From AP-15 sp963703855 (GTDB lineage: Bacteria; Pseudomonadota; Alphaproteobacteria; ATCC43930; CGMCC-115725): a stretch of DNA of 64,000 nt. The notes beneath the pieces are model-generated. The model was not told where the DNA came from. It ran no database searches and was given only the letters and a program-made list of their open reading frames with translations. The stretch lies in the NCBI GenBank assembly GCA_963703855.1, contig CAVPFW010000021.1:1-64000 (forward strand), in the 5' to 3' direction. Positions 26,379-36,829 of the stretch are shown here, one piece after another. Made by a program: the position numbers and the translations under genes. Every line of letters starts with the position of its first letter. Position 1 is the first letter of the stretch.

Positions 26379-28925
26379 TCAGTCGCCGGCGGCGGCATGC
26401 TCCCGGTGGCGCTCGTAGCGGCGGGCCGGGGTGTTGACGGGCTCGGTCAGCGTGGCAGCGCCAAAGGAGGCGGCTCTGCGCGCGGCGGGCGCGTCGCCGT
26501 AGAGCGTCGTGCGCTGGCGCGGCTCGCGCCCGATGTCGCGGATCAGCGCCTCCATGCTCTCGGGCGGCATCTCCTGGCCGTGCACCGCGCCGGCGGCGCG
26601 GGTGATGCTCTCGTTCATCAGGGTGCCGCCGAGATCGTTGGCGCCGGCATCGAGGCAGAAGGCGGCACCGCCGCTGCCCATCTTGACCCAGGAGGTCTGG
26701 ATGTTGGCGATGACCGGGTGCAATGCCAGGCGCGCGACCGCATGCATCAGCACCGCCTCGCGCCAGGTAGCACCGCGGCGGGCGCGGCCCTTCAGGTAGA
26801 TCGGCGTCTCCATCGGCACGAACGGCAACGGTACGAACTCGGTGAAGCCGCCGGTCTTCGCCTGCAGCGCGCGGATGCGCAACAGGTGCCGCGCCCAATG
26901 CTCGTAATGGTCGACATGGCCGTACATGATCGTGACCGTGCTGCGCAGGCCGACGCCATGCGCGGCTTCCATGACTTCGAGCCACTGCCCGGTCTTGATC
27001 TTGTCGGGGCAGATCACGGCGCGGATTTCGTCGTCGAGGATCTCGGCGGCGGTGCCGGGCAGGGAGCTTAGACCCAACTCCTTCAGCTCGTGCAGAAAAT
27101 CGGGGAGGGTGCGGCCGAGGGTCTTGGCGCCCTGCCAGATCTCGAGCGGTGAGAAAGCATGGATGTGGATGCCGGGGACTGCCTCCTTGATCGCGCGGCA
27201 GACCCCGAGATAGGTCGCCCCGGTATATTCGGGATGGATGCCGCCCTGCAGGCAAACCTCGGTCGCGCCGCGCTCCCACGCTTCCTCGACCCGCCGCTGG
27301 ATCTCAAGGAGGTCGAGGTCGTAGGGGCGGCCGCGCAGGTTTTCGCTGAGCTTGCCCTTGGAAAAGGCGCAGAACTGGCAGCGGAAATAGCACACGTTGG
27401 TGTAGTTGATGTTGCGGGTCACGACATAGCTGACCGTGTCGCCGTTGACCTGCCGGCGCAGCCGGTCGGCCGCCCGGCACACCTCGGCGAACGCTTCGCC
27501 GCGTGCCTGGAACAGCTGCACGACGTCGGCCTCGGCCAAGGTTTCGCCGGCGGTGGCCCGGTCGAGTATCGGTGCGAGCCGCCCCTCACCCCCGGATCTG
27601 GTCCGGGGCAGGCTGTCCCGCTGCGCGGGTCCCTCCCTCTCCCCGCTAAAGCGGGGCGAGGGGCTTCCCGCTGTCTTCTCCCTCGCCCCGCGTGCGGGGA
27701 GAGGGCCGGAGTGAGGGGCTGCCGCGCGAGGCGGCTCGCTTCCTGACCCCGCCACCCAACCGTCGGGCCGGGCGAGGCCTTCGGCGTCCATCGCCCGCAG
27801 CACGGCGCTGCGCAATGCCGGATCGAGCCAACGCTCGGGGTCGCGCGTGTATTCGGGGTAGATCGCCAGGCGCGGAACCAGATGCTTGCCGGCGGCGGCG
27901 GTCTCTCGGGCCAATCGGTCGAGCGCCGGCCATGGCGCCTCCGGGTTGACGTGGTCGCGGGTGATCGGCGAAACCCCGCCCCAATCGTTGATCCCGGCGG
28001 CAATCATCTCGACGAGCGCACCGGGGTTCAGATTGGGCGGCGCCTGGATATTCATTTCCGGGCCGAAGATCAGCCGCGCGGCGGCGATCGTCCACAGATG
28101 ATCATTGAGATCGGGCTCGGGCGCATCCGCCATGCGGGTCCCAGGCTTGGCGCGGAAATTCTGGATGATGATTTCCTGGATGTGTCCGTAGCGGTCGTGG
28201 AGATCGCGCAGGGCCAGCAACGCCTCGATCCGCTCGCGCCGGGTCTCGCCGATACCGATCAGGATGCCCGACGTGAACGGCAGCGCCGCCTCGCCGGCGG
28301 TCCGGATGGTATCGAGGCGCAACGCCGGGTCCTTGTCGGGCGAACCGAAATGCGGGCCGCCGCGCCGGCGCAACCGCTCGGAGGCGCTTTCGAGCATGAT
28401 CCCCTGCGATACCGAGACCGGGCGCAGCATGTCGATATCGGTTCGGGTCATGATGCCGGGGTTCAAATGCGGCAGCAGCCCGGTCTCGCGCAGTACCAGC
28501 CCCGCCATCTCGGCGAGGTAAGAGAGGGTCGTCTCGTGCCCGAGCCGGCCCAGCGCGTCGCGGGCCGCAGCATAGCGCAATTCAGGCTTGTCGCCCAAGG
28601 TGAACAGGGCTTCGTGGCAGCCGGAATCGGCCCCGGCGCGGGCGATCGCCAGCACCTCCTCGGCGCTCAGATAGACCGGCTCGCCCGGGCGCGGCGGGTG
28701 GGCGAAGGTGCAGTAGTGGCACACGTCGCGGCACAGCTGGGTCAGCGGGATGAACACCTTGGGCGAGTAGGTCACGAGGCCGCCATGGCCCGCGTCGCGC
28801 AGCGCCGCTGCGGCCTCCATCAATGGCCCCGGATCCCGGCTGTCGCTATCGGCGAGCGCCAGGGCCGCGTCGGCGGAAAGACGCCCGCCTGCCCGCGCCT
28901 CTTCCAAAACCGCGTCGACAGTCAT
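26379..28925 (-). CDS. cofGH: Bifunctional FO synthase (CofG-CofH fusion)
   Basis: An 848-residue fusion of two radical SAM enzymes that make the deazaflavin FO from tyrosine and a ribityl-diaminouracil, the first committed step of coenzyme F420. The CofG half has CRDVCHYC (Cys65/69/72); the CofH half has CYFRCQFC (Cys512/516/519). Fusion into one protein is the actinobacterial FbiC arrangement. Residues ~402-449 between the halves are encoded by a palindromic repeat inserted in frame, absent from the usual protein. Last of the cofE-cofD-cofC-cofGH operon; cofC ends 14 bases upstream. Confidence 0.93.
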   Translation of the reverse strand: MTVDAVLEEARAGGRLSADAALALADSDSRDPGPLMEAAAALRDAGHGGLVTYSPKVFIPLTQLCRDVCHYCTFAHPPRPGEPVYLSAEEVLAIARAGADSGCHEALFTLGDKPELRYAAARDALGRLGHETTLSYLAEMAGLVLRETGLLPHLNPGIMTRTDIDMLRPVSVSQGIMLESASERLRRRGGPHFGSPDKDPALRLDTIRTAGEAALPFTSGILIGIGETRRERIEALLALRDLHDRYGHIQEIIIQNFRAKPGTRMADAPEPDLNDHLWTIAAARLIFGPEMNIQAPPNLNPGALVEMIAAGINDWGGVSPITRDHVNPEAPWPALDRLARETAAAGKHLVPRLAIYPEYTRDPERWLDPALRSAVLRAMDAEGLARPDGWVAGSGSEPPRAAAPHSGPLPARGAREKTAGSPSPRFSGEREGPAQRDSLPRTRSGGEGRLAPILDRATAGETLAEADVVQLFQARGEAFAEVCRAADRLRRQVNGDTVSYVVTRNINYTNVCYFRCQFCAFSKGKLSENLRGRPYDLDLLEIQRRVEEAWERGATEVCLQGGIHPEYTGATYLGVCRAIKEAVPGIHIHAFSPLEIWQGAKTLGRTLPDFLHELKELGLSSLPGTAAEILDDEIRAVICPDKIKTGQWLEVMEAAHGVGLRSTVTIMYGHVDHYEHWARHLLRIRALQAKTGGFTEFVPLPFVPMETPIYLKGRARRGATWREAVLMHAVARLALHPVIANIQTSWVKMGSGGAAFCLDAGANDLGGTLMNESITRAAGAVHGQEMPPESMEALIRDIGREPRQRTTLYGDAPAARRAASFGAATLTEPVNTPARRYERHREHAAAGD
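27581..27719. repeat. Palindromic element inserted in frame inside cofGH
   Basis: A 139-base element with perfect nine-base terminal inverted repeats, GCCCCTCAC and GTGAGGGGC, and inner hairpins (CTCTCCCCGCTAAAGCGGGG and CCTCGCCCCGCGTGCGGGGAGAGG). It has the same end and core pattern as the intergenic element at 20261-20350. Here it is translated as about 47 residues in the linker between the CofG and CofH domains without breaking the frame. Confidence 0.85.
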
Positions 28926-28939
28926 TCTCGAATGATCTC

Positions 28940-29608
28940 CTAACGGTGGGCCGGCGCCAGCGATGCCGGCAGCATAGCATTCTCGCCGAGGAACGCGCGC
29001 GTGCGGGTCGGCGACCGCTGGCGCGCAAAGGCGGCGAGATCCTCGGGATTGTCAATGTCGAGGGCGATCCCCGGCAGGTGCAGCACGGTGGGCCTTATGC
29101 CCAGCACCTCGGCGGCGCGCAGATGCGGGAAAAAGCTGTCGACGCCAAAGCGCAATGGCACCGCATCGGGCGGCGACAACAGGATTGCGTTCGAGCCGCC
29201 CTCGTCGTGCGAGGGCACGATCGTGAAGGAGGGTGCCGGACGGTGCGCCGCGACGACGCGGCCGATCTCGTCGGAAGTGACCAGCGGGACGTCGCTGGGC
29301 AGGGTCAGCATGCCGCCGCACCCGTCCGCCGCGAGGAGCCTTGCCGCGGCGGTGACGGCGCCGGTGTGGCCGTCGCGGGCTCCGGTCTCGACAATGCGCG
29401 CCCCGTATCCCAGCGCCACCCGGCGCGCGGACGGGTCGACGGTCACGACGATGAGCCCGGCGAGCTCGGTGGCGGCGGCGAGCGCCGCCAGCACGTCTTC
29501 GAGCATCGCCAAGGCCAGCGCCTGGCGCAGCTCGGATGGCAGCAACGGGGCGAGCCGCTCCTTGGCCCGATCGCGCTCCTTGACCGGCACCACCGCCCAC
29601 AAATCCAT
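28940..29608 (-). CDS. cofC: 2-phospholactate/phosphoenolpyruvate guanylyltransferase
   Basis: A 222-residue nucleotidyltransferase. MDLWAVVPVKERDRAKERLAP is the GTP-binding start of CofC/FbiD; TLPSDVPLVT carries the metal-binding aspartates; EGGSNAILLSPP, RFGVDSF and LDIDNPEDL complete the family pattern. It makes the guanylylated three-carbon acid used by CofD; whether this is phospholactate, phosphoenolpyruvate or 3-phosphoglycerate cannot be read from sequence. It starts two bases after cofD and ends 14 before cofGH. Confidence 0.91.
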   Translation of the reverse strand: MDLWAVVPVKERDRAKERLAPLLPSELRQALALAMLEDVLAALAAATELAGLIVVTVDPSARRVALGYGARIVETGARDGHTGAVTAAARLLAADGCGGMLTLPSDVPLVTSDEIGRVVAAHRPAPSFTIVPSHDEGGSNAILLSPPDAVPLRFGVDSFFPHLRAAEVLGIRPTVLHLPGIALDIDNPEDLAAFARQRSPTRTRAFLGENAMLPASLAPAHR

Positions 29609-29610
29609 AT

Positions 29611-30555
29611 TTAGAAGCCTCGGCCGGCGGCCAGCACCACCCGCGCCAATGCCTCGCGGTCGGCGATGGTCTCCATCAGGGTGCGGGCCGCGGTCAGCGG
29701 CAGGTCGAGGCCCGTCACCGCATCCGCGTCCGCCTCGTCGATCACATAATGATCGAGGAGATCGCCGTAATGACGCGCTACGGTGGCTGCCCCGGCGGGC
29801 AGGCCGAGCTCGGCCATCATCTTGCCGGTCGGGCCTTTGACGGCCTTGCCGCCGATGATCGGCGAGACCGCGACGACCGGCGCACGGCATGAGCACAGTG
29901 CCTCGCGCACACCCGGAAGGCTCAGAATCGGGTCGATGCTGATGAACGGGTTCGACGGGCAGATCACGACCACGCGCAGGGCCGGATCGGCGAGCGCTGC
30001 CAGGAAATCGGGGTGCGGGTGCGCGGTCGAAGCGCCGGCAAAGGCGATTTCGCGGATGGTGGGGCTGCATTGCCGGCGCACGAAGTAGTCCTGAAAATCG
30101 AGCCAGCCCTGTGCAGTCAAAAGCCGAGTGCGGACGCGGTCGTCGGTCATCGGCAACAGCCGCGCCGCAATCTCGAGCCGACAACGGAAATCATCTGTGA
30201 TCTGGGCCAGGCTTTCGCCGGCGGCGAGGCGGCGGGTGCGCTCGACATGGGTGGCGAGATCGCCGTCGCCGAGCTTGAACCAGGTGTCGCCGCCGAGGCC
30301 CTCGAGCGCCGTCATAAAGGTCCAGGTCTCGTCGCGTCGCCCCCAGCCGGTCTGCGGGTTGTCGATGCCGGCAAGGGTGTAAAGCAAGGTATCGAGGTCG
30401 GGCGACACCGCGAGGCCCAAATGCTCGAAATCGTCGCCGGTATTGGCGACGACGGTCAGCGTTCCCGGCGGCAGGATGCGATAAAGACCGAGCGCCAGCT
30501 TGGCGCCGCCGATCCCGCCCGACAGCGCGACTACGGAGCCCCCGTCCCAGGTCAT
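29611..30555 (-). CDS. cofD: 2-phospho-L-lactate transferase
   Basis: A 314-residue CofD. It moves the phospho-three-carbon unit from the guanylylated donor to FO, giving F420-0 or its dehydro form. The FO/GDP site is seen as LSGGIGGAKLALGL, VVANTGDDFEHLGL and SPDLDTLLYTLAG; ICPSNPFISIDPIL and SPIIGGKAVKGPTGKMM are further family blocks. I chose the ATG at 30555, overlapping the cofE stop (ATGA); the open frame extends 21 codons further but into cofE. Confidence 0.93.
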   Translation of the reverse strand: MTWDGGSVVALSGGIGGAKLALGLYRILPPGTLTVVANTGDDFEHLGLAVSPDLDTLLYTLAGIDNPQTGWGRRDETWTFMTALEGLGGDTWFKLGDGDLATHVERTRRLAAGESLAQITDDFRCRLEIAARLLPMTDDRVRTRLLTAQGWLDFQDYFVRRQCSPTIREIAFAGASTAHPHPDFLAALADPALRVVVICPSNPFISIDPILSLPGVREALCSCRAPVVAVSPIIGGKAVKGPTGKMMAELGLPAGAATVARHYGDLLDHYVIDEADADAVTGLDLPLTAARTLMETIADREALARVVLAAGRGF

Positions 30556-31319
30556 CGGAACAAATCGTGCTCGGCCGGGCGGATCAACGCGGCGGCCGGC
30601 GCTTCCGGAGCGGACCAACGCAGCCCACGGAGGAGCACCATCGGCAGGGCCTCGTCGGCTTGGCCCATCAACAGCCCCGCGGCGGCGGCGATCTCATCGG
30701 CAAAGCCGGTTTCGGTTACCAGCAATTCGCGCCCGAAAAGGTCGGGTTGCCCGCGCATGTCGATTACCGCCGGCAAGCCCGCGGCGCCGAGGGCGATGCC
30801 GACCGTGCCCTTTCGCCAAGCCCGGCCAAAGCTGTCGCTGATCACGACGCCGACCCGCACGCCGAACGCGCCAAGGATGTGCTGCCGCAAACTGGCGGCC
30901 GAGCCGTCCGGGTCTTGCGGCAGCAACAGCACACGTTCTATCCCTTCCGCCATGGGCACGTTCGAGTGGTCGATACCGGCATTAGCCATCACAAAACCAA
31001 GACGATGCTCGACAATCAGCAACCCCGGACGATGGCGCACCACCCGTCTCGATTCGCCGAGGACGACTTCGACGAAGCGCGGATCCTTGTCGGTTTCGGC
31101 GGCTAACCCGATCGCCCTTTCCGAAGGCTGCACCTTCGCCACGTCGACATAGCGGCCCTCGGCTTTGGAGACGATCTTCTGCGCGACAACCAACACGTCG
31201 CCTTCTTCCGGCGCCACACCGTTGGCGGCGAACGCCGCTACGGTAATCGCGCCGAGATCGTCGCCCGGCTCGACCAGCTTGATGCCGGCGAGCGGGATGA
31301 GGGTTAGTGCGGCCGGCAT
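30552..31319 (-). CDS. cofE: Coenzyme F420-0:L-glutamate ligase
   Basis: A 255-residue CofE that adds glutamates to F420-0 using GTP. Signatures: LVVAQKIVSKAEGR, SDSFGRAWRKGTVGIALGAAGLPA and the late ELLVTETGFADEIAAAAGLLMGQ. It has the single-domain archaeal size; the C-terminal FMN domain of mycobacterial FbiB is absent, so if dehydro-F420-0 is the intermediate the reductase must be elsewhere. First gene of the F420 operon; the next upstream gene on the strand is the FGD-like one, across a palindromic repeat. Confidence 0.93.
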   Translation of the reverse strand: MPAALTLIPLAGIKLVEPGDDLGAITVAAFAANGVAPEEGDVLVVAQKIVSKAEGRYVDVAKVQPSERAIGLAAETDKDPRFVEVVLGESRRVVRHRPGLLIVEHRLGFVMANAGIDHSNVPMAEGIERVLLLPQDPDGSAASLRQHILGAFGVRVGVVISDSFGRAWRKGTVGIALGAAGLPAVIDMRGQPDLFGRELLVTETGFADEIAAAAGLLMGQADEALPMVLLRGLRWSAPEAPAAALIRPAEHDLFR

Positions 31320-31353
31320 CCTCGCCCACCTTCCGCGAATGCCCCACCAATTC

Positions 31354-31435
31354 CATCATCCCCGCAAAAGCAGCGGTCGAGAGTCGTGAAGCGCGGTGCC
31401 CGCGGCCCCTGGACCCCCGCTTGCGCGGGGGTGAC
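31354..31435. repeat. Decayed dispersed palindromic repeat upstream of cofE
   Basis: A partly decayed copy of the CATCCCCGC...GCGGGG(G)TGAC family, with the intact inner hairpin ACCCCCGCTTGCGCGGGGGT (31412-31431). It fills the gap between the FGD-like gene and cofE, so it could separate their transcription. Confidence 0.65.
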
Positions 31436-31470
31436 GGAGGGTTGGGGATGGAGGTCGGAACGCGGCGTCA

Positions 31471-32475
31471 TCAGCCGAATTTGGCGCGCAGCAATGGCAG
31501 GACCCGCTCGGCGTAGAGCTTCAGGAAGCGGGGCTGGTCGGGCCCGGGTGCGTGAAACACGAGATGGGTGAAGCCGAGCTCGACATAGGGGCGGATCTGC
31601 GCCAGCTGCTCTTCGGGATCGGCGGAGACGATCCACCGGCTGGCCGCGCGGTCGAGCGGGAGCGCCGCGGCGAGCCGTTCCATCTCGACCGGGTCCTCGA
31701 CCCTTACCTTCTCCTCCGGGGTCAGCGCGAGCGCCGCCCAGTGCCGGGTATCCTCCTTGGCCCGAACCGGATCGGTGTCGAACGAGACCTTGACCTCGAT
31801 CATCCGCTCGATGGCGTCGTCGGGACGCCCGGCGCGCTTCAGGCCCTCCTCGACCTTGGGCAGCAGGGTCTCCCGGTAGAGCGACGGCGCCTTGCCGCTG
31901 GTGCAGATAAAGCCTTCGGCCAGCTCGCCGGCCATCGCCGCTGCGGTCGGGCCCGAGGCGGCGATCCAGATCGGCACCGGCTGTTTCGGGCGGTCGTAGA
32001 TCGTCGCGGCGAGGGTGCGGTAATACTGGCCTTCGAAGGTGACGCGGTCCTCGGTCCACAGCCGCCGCATCAGCACGATCAATTCACGCAAGCGGCCCTG
32101 GCGCTCTTTGAACCCCGGCCATTTCATGCCGGTCGCCGGCACCTCGTTCAACAACTCGCCGGTGCCGACGCCGAAGATGACCCGGCCGGGATACATGACA
32201 CCGAGGGTCCCGACAGCCTGCGCGACGGTCGACGGATGATAGCGGAAGGTCGGAGTGGCGACGCTGGTGCCGATCTCGACCCGCGAGGTCTTGGCGCCGA
32301 GCGCGCCGAGCCAGGCGAACGAAAATGGCGCGTGCCCGTCGGTGTGCTTCCACGGCTGAAAATGGTCGCTGACAAAGACGGAATCGAACCCGACCTCCTC
32401 GGCCAGGCACGAGAAGTCGAGCAATTCGCGCGGGCCGAACTGTTCGGCCGACGCCTTGTATCCGAGCTTCAGCAA
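31471..32475 (-). CDS. F420-dependent glucose-6-phosphate dehydrogenase-like (LLM class)
   Basis: A 334-residue LLM-class F420 oxidoreductase very close in pattern to mycobacterial Fgd1. It shows KLGYKASAEQF at the start, VSDHFQPWKH (Asp37/His38 and the active-site Trp), VGTGELLNE (glutamate), CTSGK (Thr192/Lys195, the phosphate-binding pair in Fgd1) and RWIVSADP (arginine). These support reduction of F420 with a sugar phosphate. I placed the start at TTG 32475, with AAAGGAG six bases upstream, which also gives the Fgd1-like N-terminus. The alternative is a TIGR03557-type paralogue with another substrate. Confidence 0.8.
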   Translation of the reverse strand: MLKLGYKASAEQFGPRELLDFSCLAEEVGFDSVFVSDHFQPWKHTDGHAPFSFAWLGALGAKTSRVEIGTSVATPTFRYHPSTVAQAVGTLGVMYPGRVIFGVGTGELLNEVPATGMKWPGFKERQGRLRELIVLMRRLWTEDRVTFEGQYYRTLAATIYDRPKQPVPIWIAASGPTAAAMAGELAEGFICTSGKAPSLYRETLLPKVEEGLKRAGRPDDAIERMIEVKVSFDTDPVRAKEDTRHWAALALTPEEKVRVEDPVEMERLAAALPLDRAASRWIVSADPEEQLAQIRPYVELGFTHLVFHAPGPDQPRFLKLYAERVLPLLRAKFG

Positions 32476-32533
32476 CAGCTGCTCCTTTAGCAAGGGTTCA
32501 CCACGGAGGCACAGCGATCACCGAGACAGGCTT

Positions 32534-32617
32534 GTCATTGCGAGGAGGCCATAGGCCGACGAAGCAATCTCGACGGAGCGGTCGTCGGCCCGATGGCTTC
32601 GCTCCGCTCGCAATGAC
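32534..32617. repeat. Dispersed repeat with GTCATTGCGAG inverted ends
   Basis: An 84-base element whose ends, GTCATTGCGAG (32534-32544) and CTCGCAATGAC (32607-32617), are perfect inverted repeats; the inside (GACGAAGCAATCTCGACGG) is also typical of this repeat. It lies between two LLM oxidoreductase genes. Confidence 0.8.
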
Positions 32618-32657
32618 AGCTCTCTCTCCGTCCTCCGCGCCTGCCGCGGAAAAGTTT

Positions 32658-33611
32658 TCATACTTTCGCCAGCACTTCCTCGCGGAAACGGCGCATGTTG
32701 GCGATCATCGCCTCGGCGGTGGCTCCGTCGAAATTGAAATCGACATGGCCGACGCCGAATTCCTTGAAGGCCTTCAGATCGGCGACGACATCCGCGGTTT
32801 CGCCGGAGAACAGGCGCCGCTCGCCATCGTCGGCGCGGGCAGGCAGCGCCTTGCCCCAGCTGGTGACGCGGTAGGCGAGGGCGATCTTTGACGGATCGCG
32901 CCCGGCTTCGCGGGTCAGCCGGCGCAACCGCTCGACCCCGGCCTGAAAACGCTTCATCGAGTCGAGCCGGTGCTGCGGGTTGGTGCCGATCGGGTACCAG
33001 CCGTCGCCGAGCCGCGCGGTGCGGCGCAAGGCCGGCCCGCTCTCGCCGCCGACCCAGATCGGCGGATGCGGCTTCTGCACCGGCTTGGGCTCGAACAGGA
33101 TGTCGGCGAACTTGACGTAGCGGCCTTCGAAGCGCGGCTCGTCCTTGGTCCACAGCTCTCGGCAGGCCATCAGATACTCGTCGGTGACAGCCCCACGCTC
33201 GGGGAACGGCGGCACGCCCAACGCCGCGAACTCCTCCTTCATCCAGCCGGCGCCGATGCCGAAGGTCAGCCGGCCGTTCGAAAGCACGTCGATCGTGGCC
33301 AGCATCTTGGCCTGCAGCACCGGAGGCCGGTGGGGCACGACGGTCACCGAGGTCACAAGCCGCAGCCGCGAGGTCTTGCCGGCGATAAAGGCGACCGCGG
33401 TCAGCTGCTCGTGGCGGTCGCCGCGCGAACGGCCGGGAAACTCGCCGGTGTCGCTGTAAGGGTAGCGAGCCTCGATGTCGCGGGGGATCACGACATGGTC
33501 GCTGATCGTGACGTAATCATAGCCGATCGCCTCGCCCTCGACGGCGATGCGGGCGAGATTCTCCGGCGTGGAGAGCGGGCCGCTGACCGGCGCGCCGAAC
33601 CCATACTGCAT
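32658..33611 (-). CDS. LLM-class F420-dependent oxidoreductase (TIGR03619-like)
   Basis: A 317-residue TIM-barrel oxidoreductase of the luciferase-like monooxygenase class. Landmarks: EAIGYDYVTISDHVVIP, TSVTVVPHRPPVLQAKMLATIDVLSNGRL and GIGAGWMKEEF. This subgroup generally uses F420 rather than FMN, consistent with the F420 operon next door; the substrate is unknown. I chose the ATG at 33611, preceding QYGFGAPVSG; 17 further upstream codons lack homology. All six F420-linked genes here lie on the minus strand. Confidence 0.85.
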   Translation of the reverse strand: MQYGFGAPVSGPLSTPENLARIAVEGEAIGYDYVTISDHVVIPRDIEARYPYSDTGEFPGRSRGDRHEQLTAVAFIAGKTSRLRLVTSVTVVPHRPPVLQAKMLATIDVLSNGRLTFGIGAGWMKEEFAALGVPPFPERGAVTDEYLMACRELWTKDEPRFEGRYVKFADILFEPKPVQKPHPPIWVGGESGPALRRTARLGDGWYPIGTNPQHRLDSMKRFQAGVERLRRLTREAGRDPSKIALAYRVTSWGKALPARADDGERRLFSGETADVVADLKAFKEFGVGHVDFNFDGATAEAMIANMRRFREEVLAKV

Positions 33612-33899
33612 TTCTGGCTCCCGGCAAGAGTTGGCAATCATCCCAAGCCTAGCAGGCTGCAAGCGGTTTGGCTCGGGAGGAATTTGGGCGTTCTTTCAGC
33701 GAACGCAATTCTGCGTCCTCGGCGAGAACGGGGGGCGCGACATCACCCGCCAGAATGAGGTAAGTTATCGGGCTTGCGGGCGGACGGGCCGCAGACGGTC
33801 CCAACGGATCGGTCCCGCTCCGCTTGTGACAAAAGAAAGGCAAACCAGCGCTGCCGGCTAAATCCCCGCGTAGCTTTGACTTGTTTCGGAGTGTGCCAG

Positions 33900-34036
33900 G
33901 GCTCCCTGGAAGTGTAGTTCGTGATATATTAATGAAATTAATGACTTGTTACCTTGGTTTACAAAAATTTACGCCGGTGTTAGGGGTGGGCGGCGCATTC
34001 TGCCCGCGCAATCCTGGAGCCTCGGGGGAGAACGGT
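33900..34036 (+). promoter_or_regulatory. AT-rich leader upstream of the regulator-acs pair
   Basis: The 425-base gap between the divergent LLM and regulator genes contains the most AT-rich stretch nearby (about 33915-33970, TATATTAATGAAATTAATGAC), a likely promoter region. A GGGGGAG at 34024-34030 precedes the TTG at 34037. No specific -35/-10 pair could be fixed. The rest of the gap is unremarkable. Confidence 0.35.
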
Positions 34037-34875
34037 TTGGAAATCCAGCATTCGCCGAGTTCGGCCCACGACACAGCGCCGGATTATCCGCAAAGCATGA
34101 CGATCGAATTCGCCGAGCCCGTTCGGCGCCATCTGGCGATCGTCGATCAGAGCCGGCTGCGGCGCGATTGCCTAAAACTGGCGCTGAGCCAGCAGCCGCG
34201 GCGCTGGCGCGTCACCGATGTCCCGATGACCGCGGATCTGGTGCGATTGTTGCGCCAAGGCGAGAAATTCGCCGTGATCCTGCTCGGGGGGTCGACCTGC
34301 GGTCAGATCGACTTGGTCGATCTGACCCTGCTGGCCGCGGCGGCGCCGCAGACCCCGGTGCTGGTAGCCGCCGATTGCGACGATCCCGCGCGCGCCCGCA
34401 CGATCCTTCGCTCGGGCGCCCGCGGCTTCCTGCCGACGAGCCTCAGCCTCAAGGTCCTGGTCGCCGCCCTCGAGCGCATCCGCGCCGGCGGGACCTATGT
34501 GCCCCTGGTGCTGACCGAGCCCGCCTCCGAGGCGGCGATCCCGGAAGCATCTCAGCCCGTGTGGCAGAAGCTGACCCGACGCCAGCGCGATGTCCTGGCG
34601 CAGATCTCGGAGGGCAGGTCGAACAAGCTGATCGCCGACGCCCTCACCATGTCCGAGAGCACGGTCAAAGCCCATGTGAAGCAGATCATCAAGCGCCTTC
34701 ATGTGGCCAACCGGACCCAAGCGGCGTTGCTGGCGACCAGTGCCGCCCGCCAGGGCGGCTCCCCTTCGTCCGGCCGCTCGCCGAACGGGTATTGTAGCCG
34801 CCCGGCCCGGCGGAATAATCTTCGGCAGCAAGGCGGCGCATCGACCGGCGCCGCGGCCGAGGAGGAAAGCGCGCC

Positions 34876-34894
<19 letters not shown>
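34037..34894 (+). CDS. LuxR/FixJ-family response-regulator-like transcription factor
   Basis: A protein of about 285 residues with an N-terminal receiver-like domain (HLAIVDQSRLRRDCLKLAL onward) and a C-terminal LuxR helix-turn-helix (LTRRQRDVLAQISEGRSNKLIADALTMSESTVKAHVKQI). The phospho-acceptor strand reads VILLGGSTC, so the usual aspartate is missing and activation by phosphorylation is unlikely. I chose the TTG at 34037 (Shine-Dalgarno GGGGGAG, six-base spacing); ATG 34097 is the alternative. Its 3' end overlaps acs by 19 bases, so it probably controls acetate activation. Confidence 0.82.
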
Positions 34895-36816
<1,922 letters not shown>

Positions 36817-36829
36817 CTCACCCCCATCC

